A DNA stretch of 6,983 nucleotides, from assembly GCA_020636075.1 (NCBI GenBank), contig JACJYO010000025.1, positions 1 through 6,983 of the forward strand. The letters run 5' to 3'. The notes beneath the pieces were generated by a model. It was not told the origin of the DNA. It ran no database searches and was given only the letters and a program-made list of their open reading frames with translations. Made by a program: the position numbers and the translations under genes. Below are positions 5,653-6,983 of this stretch, piece by piece (positions within the stretch are counted from its first letter, which is position 1; each line of letters opens with the position of its first letter). This DNA is from Lewinellaceae bacterium. Lineage in GTDB: Bacteria > Bacteroidota > Bacteroidia > Chitinophagales > Saprospiraceae.

Positions 5653-5699
5653 GGTTAGAAGGTTTCTGGTTAGAGGGTTTCTGGTTGGAAGGTTGCTGG
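5653..5699 (+). repeat. Three tandem 15-bp repeats upstream of the nucleoid-protein gene
   Basis: Units GGTTAGAAGGTTTCT (5653-5667), GGTTAGAGGGTTTCT (5668-5682) and GGTTGGAAGGTTGCT (5683-5697) follow without spacers, and a GG begins a fourth. They lie 17-64 nt before the nucleoid-protein ATG, in its probable 5' leader. Their length is a multiple of three, which keeps the reading frame open and mimics an N-terminal extension. Confidence 0.85.
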
Positions 5700-5728
5700 A
5701 ACAGGAAAGATTTGGCACTTTTGCCGGC

Positions 5729-5736
5729 CAAAATTA
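5729..5736 (-). promoter_or_regulatory. Candidate Bacteroidota -7 box for the nucleoid-protein gene
   Basis: On the minus strand this reads TAATTTTG, an exact match to the TAnnTTTG -7 consensus of the Bacteroidota primary sigma factor. It would give a leader of roughly 90 nt that contains the tandem repeats. I see no TTTG at the expected -33 spacing, so support is weak. Confidence 0.3.
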
Positions 5737-5814
5737 CATAGCTGCATTTTGAGCGCCAGACTAAAAGCCGCAAAGTTTTCCACAATCAGAAAATTAATTC
5801 CAGCGTGTAACCCG

Positions 5815-5837
5815 CTAACCAGAAACGCTCCAACCTT
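5815..5837 (-). repeat. Inverted copy of the 15-bp repeat, just before the glycosyltransferase start
   Basis: Read on the minus strand, the core GGTTGGAGCGTTTCTGG and the following TTAG match the start of the tandem array (5653-5673) at 18 of 21 positions. It ends 5 nt before the glycosyltransferase ATG, so the two arms bracket the divergent promoter region and could pair in DNA cruciform form. Confidence 0.7.
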
Positions 5838-5842
5838 GTACC

Positions 5843-6967
5843 ATGCGTATCGCCGTCAATACCCGATTTCTGCTGCCCGATAAACTGGAGGGCCTGGGAT
5901 GGTATACGCATGCGCTGCTGCGCCGGATGGTCTTGAACCACCCCGAGGATCAGTTTTACTTTTTTTTCGACCGGCCGTTTGACCCTGCTTACCTGTATGC
6001 GAAAAATGTAACGCCCATTGTTTTGTTTCCGCCGGCGCGCCATCCGGTGTTGTGGTACGCCTGGTTTGAATGGGCCGTGCCCCGGGCTTTGCGACGATGC
6101 GAGGCAGATGTGTTTTTTTCACCCGATTGTTATCTGAGTTTAACTACGTCAGTTCCTACCGTGATGACGGTGCATGACCTGATTCCTTTGCAACATCCCG
6201 AGCAGGTGCCCTGGTGGTCGAGGGATTATTACCGGTATTTTATTCCCCGGTATATTCGCCGGGCCGACCGGGTAATTACAGTTTCTCAGTATACCCGGAA
6301 TGCAGTGTTGGAAGCAATTCCGGATGTTGATCCGGGGAAAATTGCGACGGTGTACAACGGTTGCCGTTCCATTTTTCAATCGCTTTCTGAGTCTGACAGA
6401 CAACAGGTTTGCGATGCGTTTTCCGAAGGTGCCCCCTATTTTTTCTATAGCGGGGCCATTCACCCACGCAAAAACATTCCCCGCCTGATCCGGGCTTTTG
6501 ATGCGTTAAAAAAGCGCACGGGTGCTCCGGTTAAATTACTCCTGGCCGGACGCTTTGCCTGGGAAACAGGCGCTGTTAAAAATGCTTTTCAACAAGCAGA
6601 ATTTAAACAGGATATTCATTTTCTGGGCTATGTCAGTGAGCAGGACCTGGCACGCTTGACTGCCGGTGCATTGGCATTGGTGAATGTATCCCTCAGCGAA
6701 GGGTTTGGCTTGCCATTGGTGGAGGCAATGTATTGCGACACGCCGGTGCTTTGTTCCAATACGAGTGCATTGCCCGAAGTAGCCGGAGACGCGGCATTGC
6801 AGGTAGATCCGCATTCGGAGTTGGAAATATCGACTGCGTTGGAAAAACTATTTGCCGATGCGGCATTACGGGCGCAATTGGTAACCAAAGGGCAAGCGCG
6901 GCGCAAGTTATTTGATTGGGATAATGCTGCCGAGCAAGTTTATCAGCAGATGAAACTGGTCGTTTGA
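5843..6967 (+). CDS. GT-B glycosyltransferase, family 1/4 type
   Basis: This complete 374-residue enzyme has the two-domain GT-B layout. The N-terminal acceptor domain starts MRIAVNTRFLLPDKLEGLGW, where the glycine-containing loop before Y21 is typical. Then come DVFFSPDCYLSL (89-100), TVHDLIPLQHPE (109-120, with H111-D112) and RADRVITVSQYTR (140-152). The C-terminal nucleotide-sugar domain has YSGAIHPRKN (202-211, with the conserved basic pair) and KLLLAGRF. It also carries the EX7E motif SEGFGLPLVEAM with E286 and E294. Such enzymes transfer a sugar from a nucleotide donor in cell-envelope, capsule or polysaccharide assembly; donor and acceptor cannot be read from the sequence. It probably acts at the cytoplasmic face of the inner membrane. 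The start at ATG 5843 is well supported by the MRIAVN opening. It is divergent from the nucleoid-protein gene. No downstream gene is visible in the last 16 nt. Confidence 0.93.
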   Translation: MRIAVNTRFLLPDKLEGLGWYTHALLRRMVLNHPEDQFYFFFDRPFDPAYLYAKNVTPIVLFPPARHPVLWYAWFEWAVPRALRRCEADVFFSPDCYLSLTTSVPTVMTVHDLIPLQHPEQVPWWSRDYYRYFIPRYIRRADRVITVSQYTRNAVLEAIPDVDPGKIATVYNGCRSIFQSLSESDRQQVCDAFSEGAPYFFYSGAIHPRKNIPRLIRAFDALKKRTGAPVKLLLAGRFAWETGAVKNAFQQAEFKQDIHFLGYVSEQDLARLTAGALALVNVSLSEGFGLPLVEAMYCDTPVLCSNTSALPEVAGDAALQVDPHSELEISTALEKLFADAALRAQLVTKGQARRKLFDWDNAAEQVYQQMKLVV

Positions 6968-6983
6968 TTTGGTGTTCCAAATA

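Noticed and set aside
5653..5699. CRISPR-like repeat array
   Set aside because: Units are 15 bp, directly abutting, with no spacers and no cas genes nearby; this is a simple tandem repeat.
5636..5785. 50-residue N-terminal extension of the nucleoid-associated protein
   Set aside because: It starts at TTG and translates the tandem 15-bp repeats into low-complexity PSNQK-type sequence; the family-like start is ATG 5635.

Overview
The window looks like a chromosomal segment of a Bacteroidota bacterium, probably a Saprospiraceae or Chitinophagales-type genome. This is an inference from protein style, the near absence of Shine-Dalgarno sequences, balanced base composition and abundant short palindromic intergenic repeats; nothing in the window fixes the taxon. 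Most of it is ordinary housekeeping or accessory coding. The exception is the 880-base gene-free stretch at 3706-4585.

Layout. Positions 1-1181 (+) hold the C-terminal part of an AsmA-like envelope protein, open at the left edge. A 16-bp inverted repeat follows, then a spermidine-synthase-like methyltransferase (1263-1952, +). A carboxymuconolactone-decarboxylase/AhpD-type protein (1962-2552, -) converges on it. Divergent from that is a two-gene unit with an ATGA overlap: a DinB-family protein (2645-3151, +) and a GNAT acetyltransferase (3148-3705, +). A nucleoid-associated protein of the NdpA/YejK type (4586-5635, -) converges on this unit from the right. It is divergent from a GT-B glycosyltransferase (5843-6967, +), and 15-bp repeats lie in their shared upstream region.

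The main discovery lies between the convergent acetyltransferase and nucleoid-protein genes. Positions 3774-4425 read as a complete 652-nt group II intron ribozyme of the IIC type. It has the 5' GTGCG, domain I core motifs, a domain III hairpin, domain V with a CGC triad, and domain VI with a bulged branch-point A. Domain IV is only about 200 nt and encodes no reverse transcriptase, so the element cannot encode its own mobility. It sits directly behind a terminator-like hairpin, as IIC introns are known to do. Its predicted EBS1 (CAAA) is complementary to the last four exon bases (TTTG).

The host site is itself unusual. Four short hairpins share a GTA loop and a GNCATTWTW tail. They are arranged as two nested inverted pairs (A>, B>, <C, <D), with the intron inside the first copy. 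After removing the intron the A-B spacing is 28 nt and the C-D spacing 29 nt. Copy D matches A in 23 of 24 bases and continues into the same TAG as the 3' exon. Copy D therefore acts as an internal empty site that fixes both intron boundaries. A and D also look like the intrinsic terminators of the two convergent transcription units.
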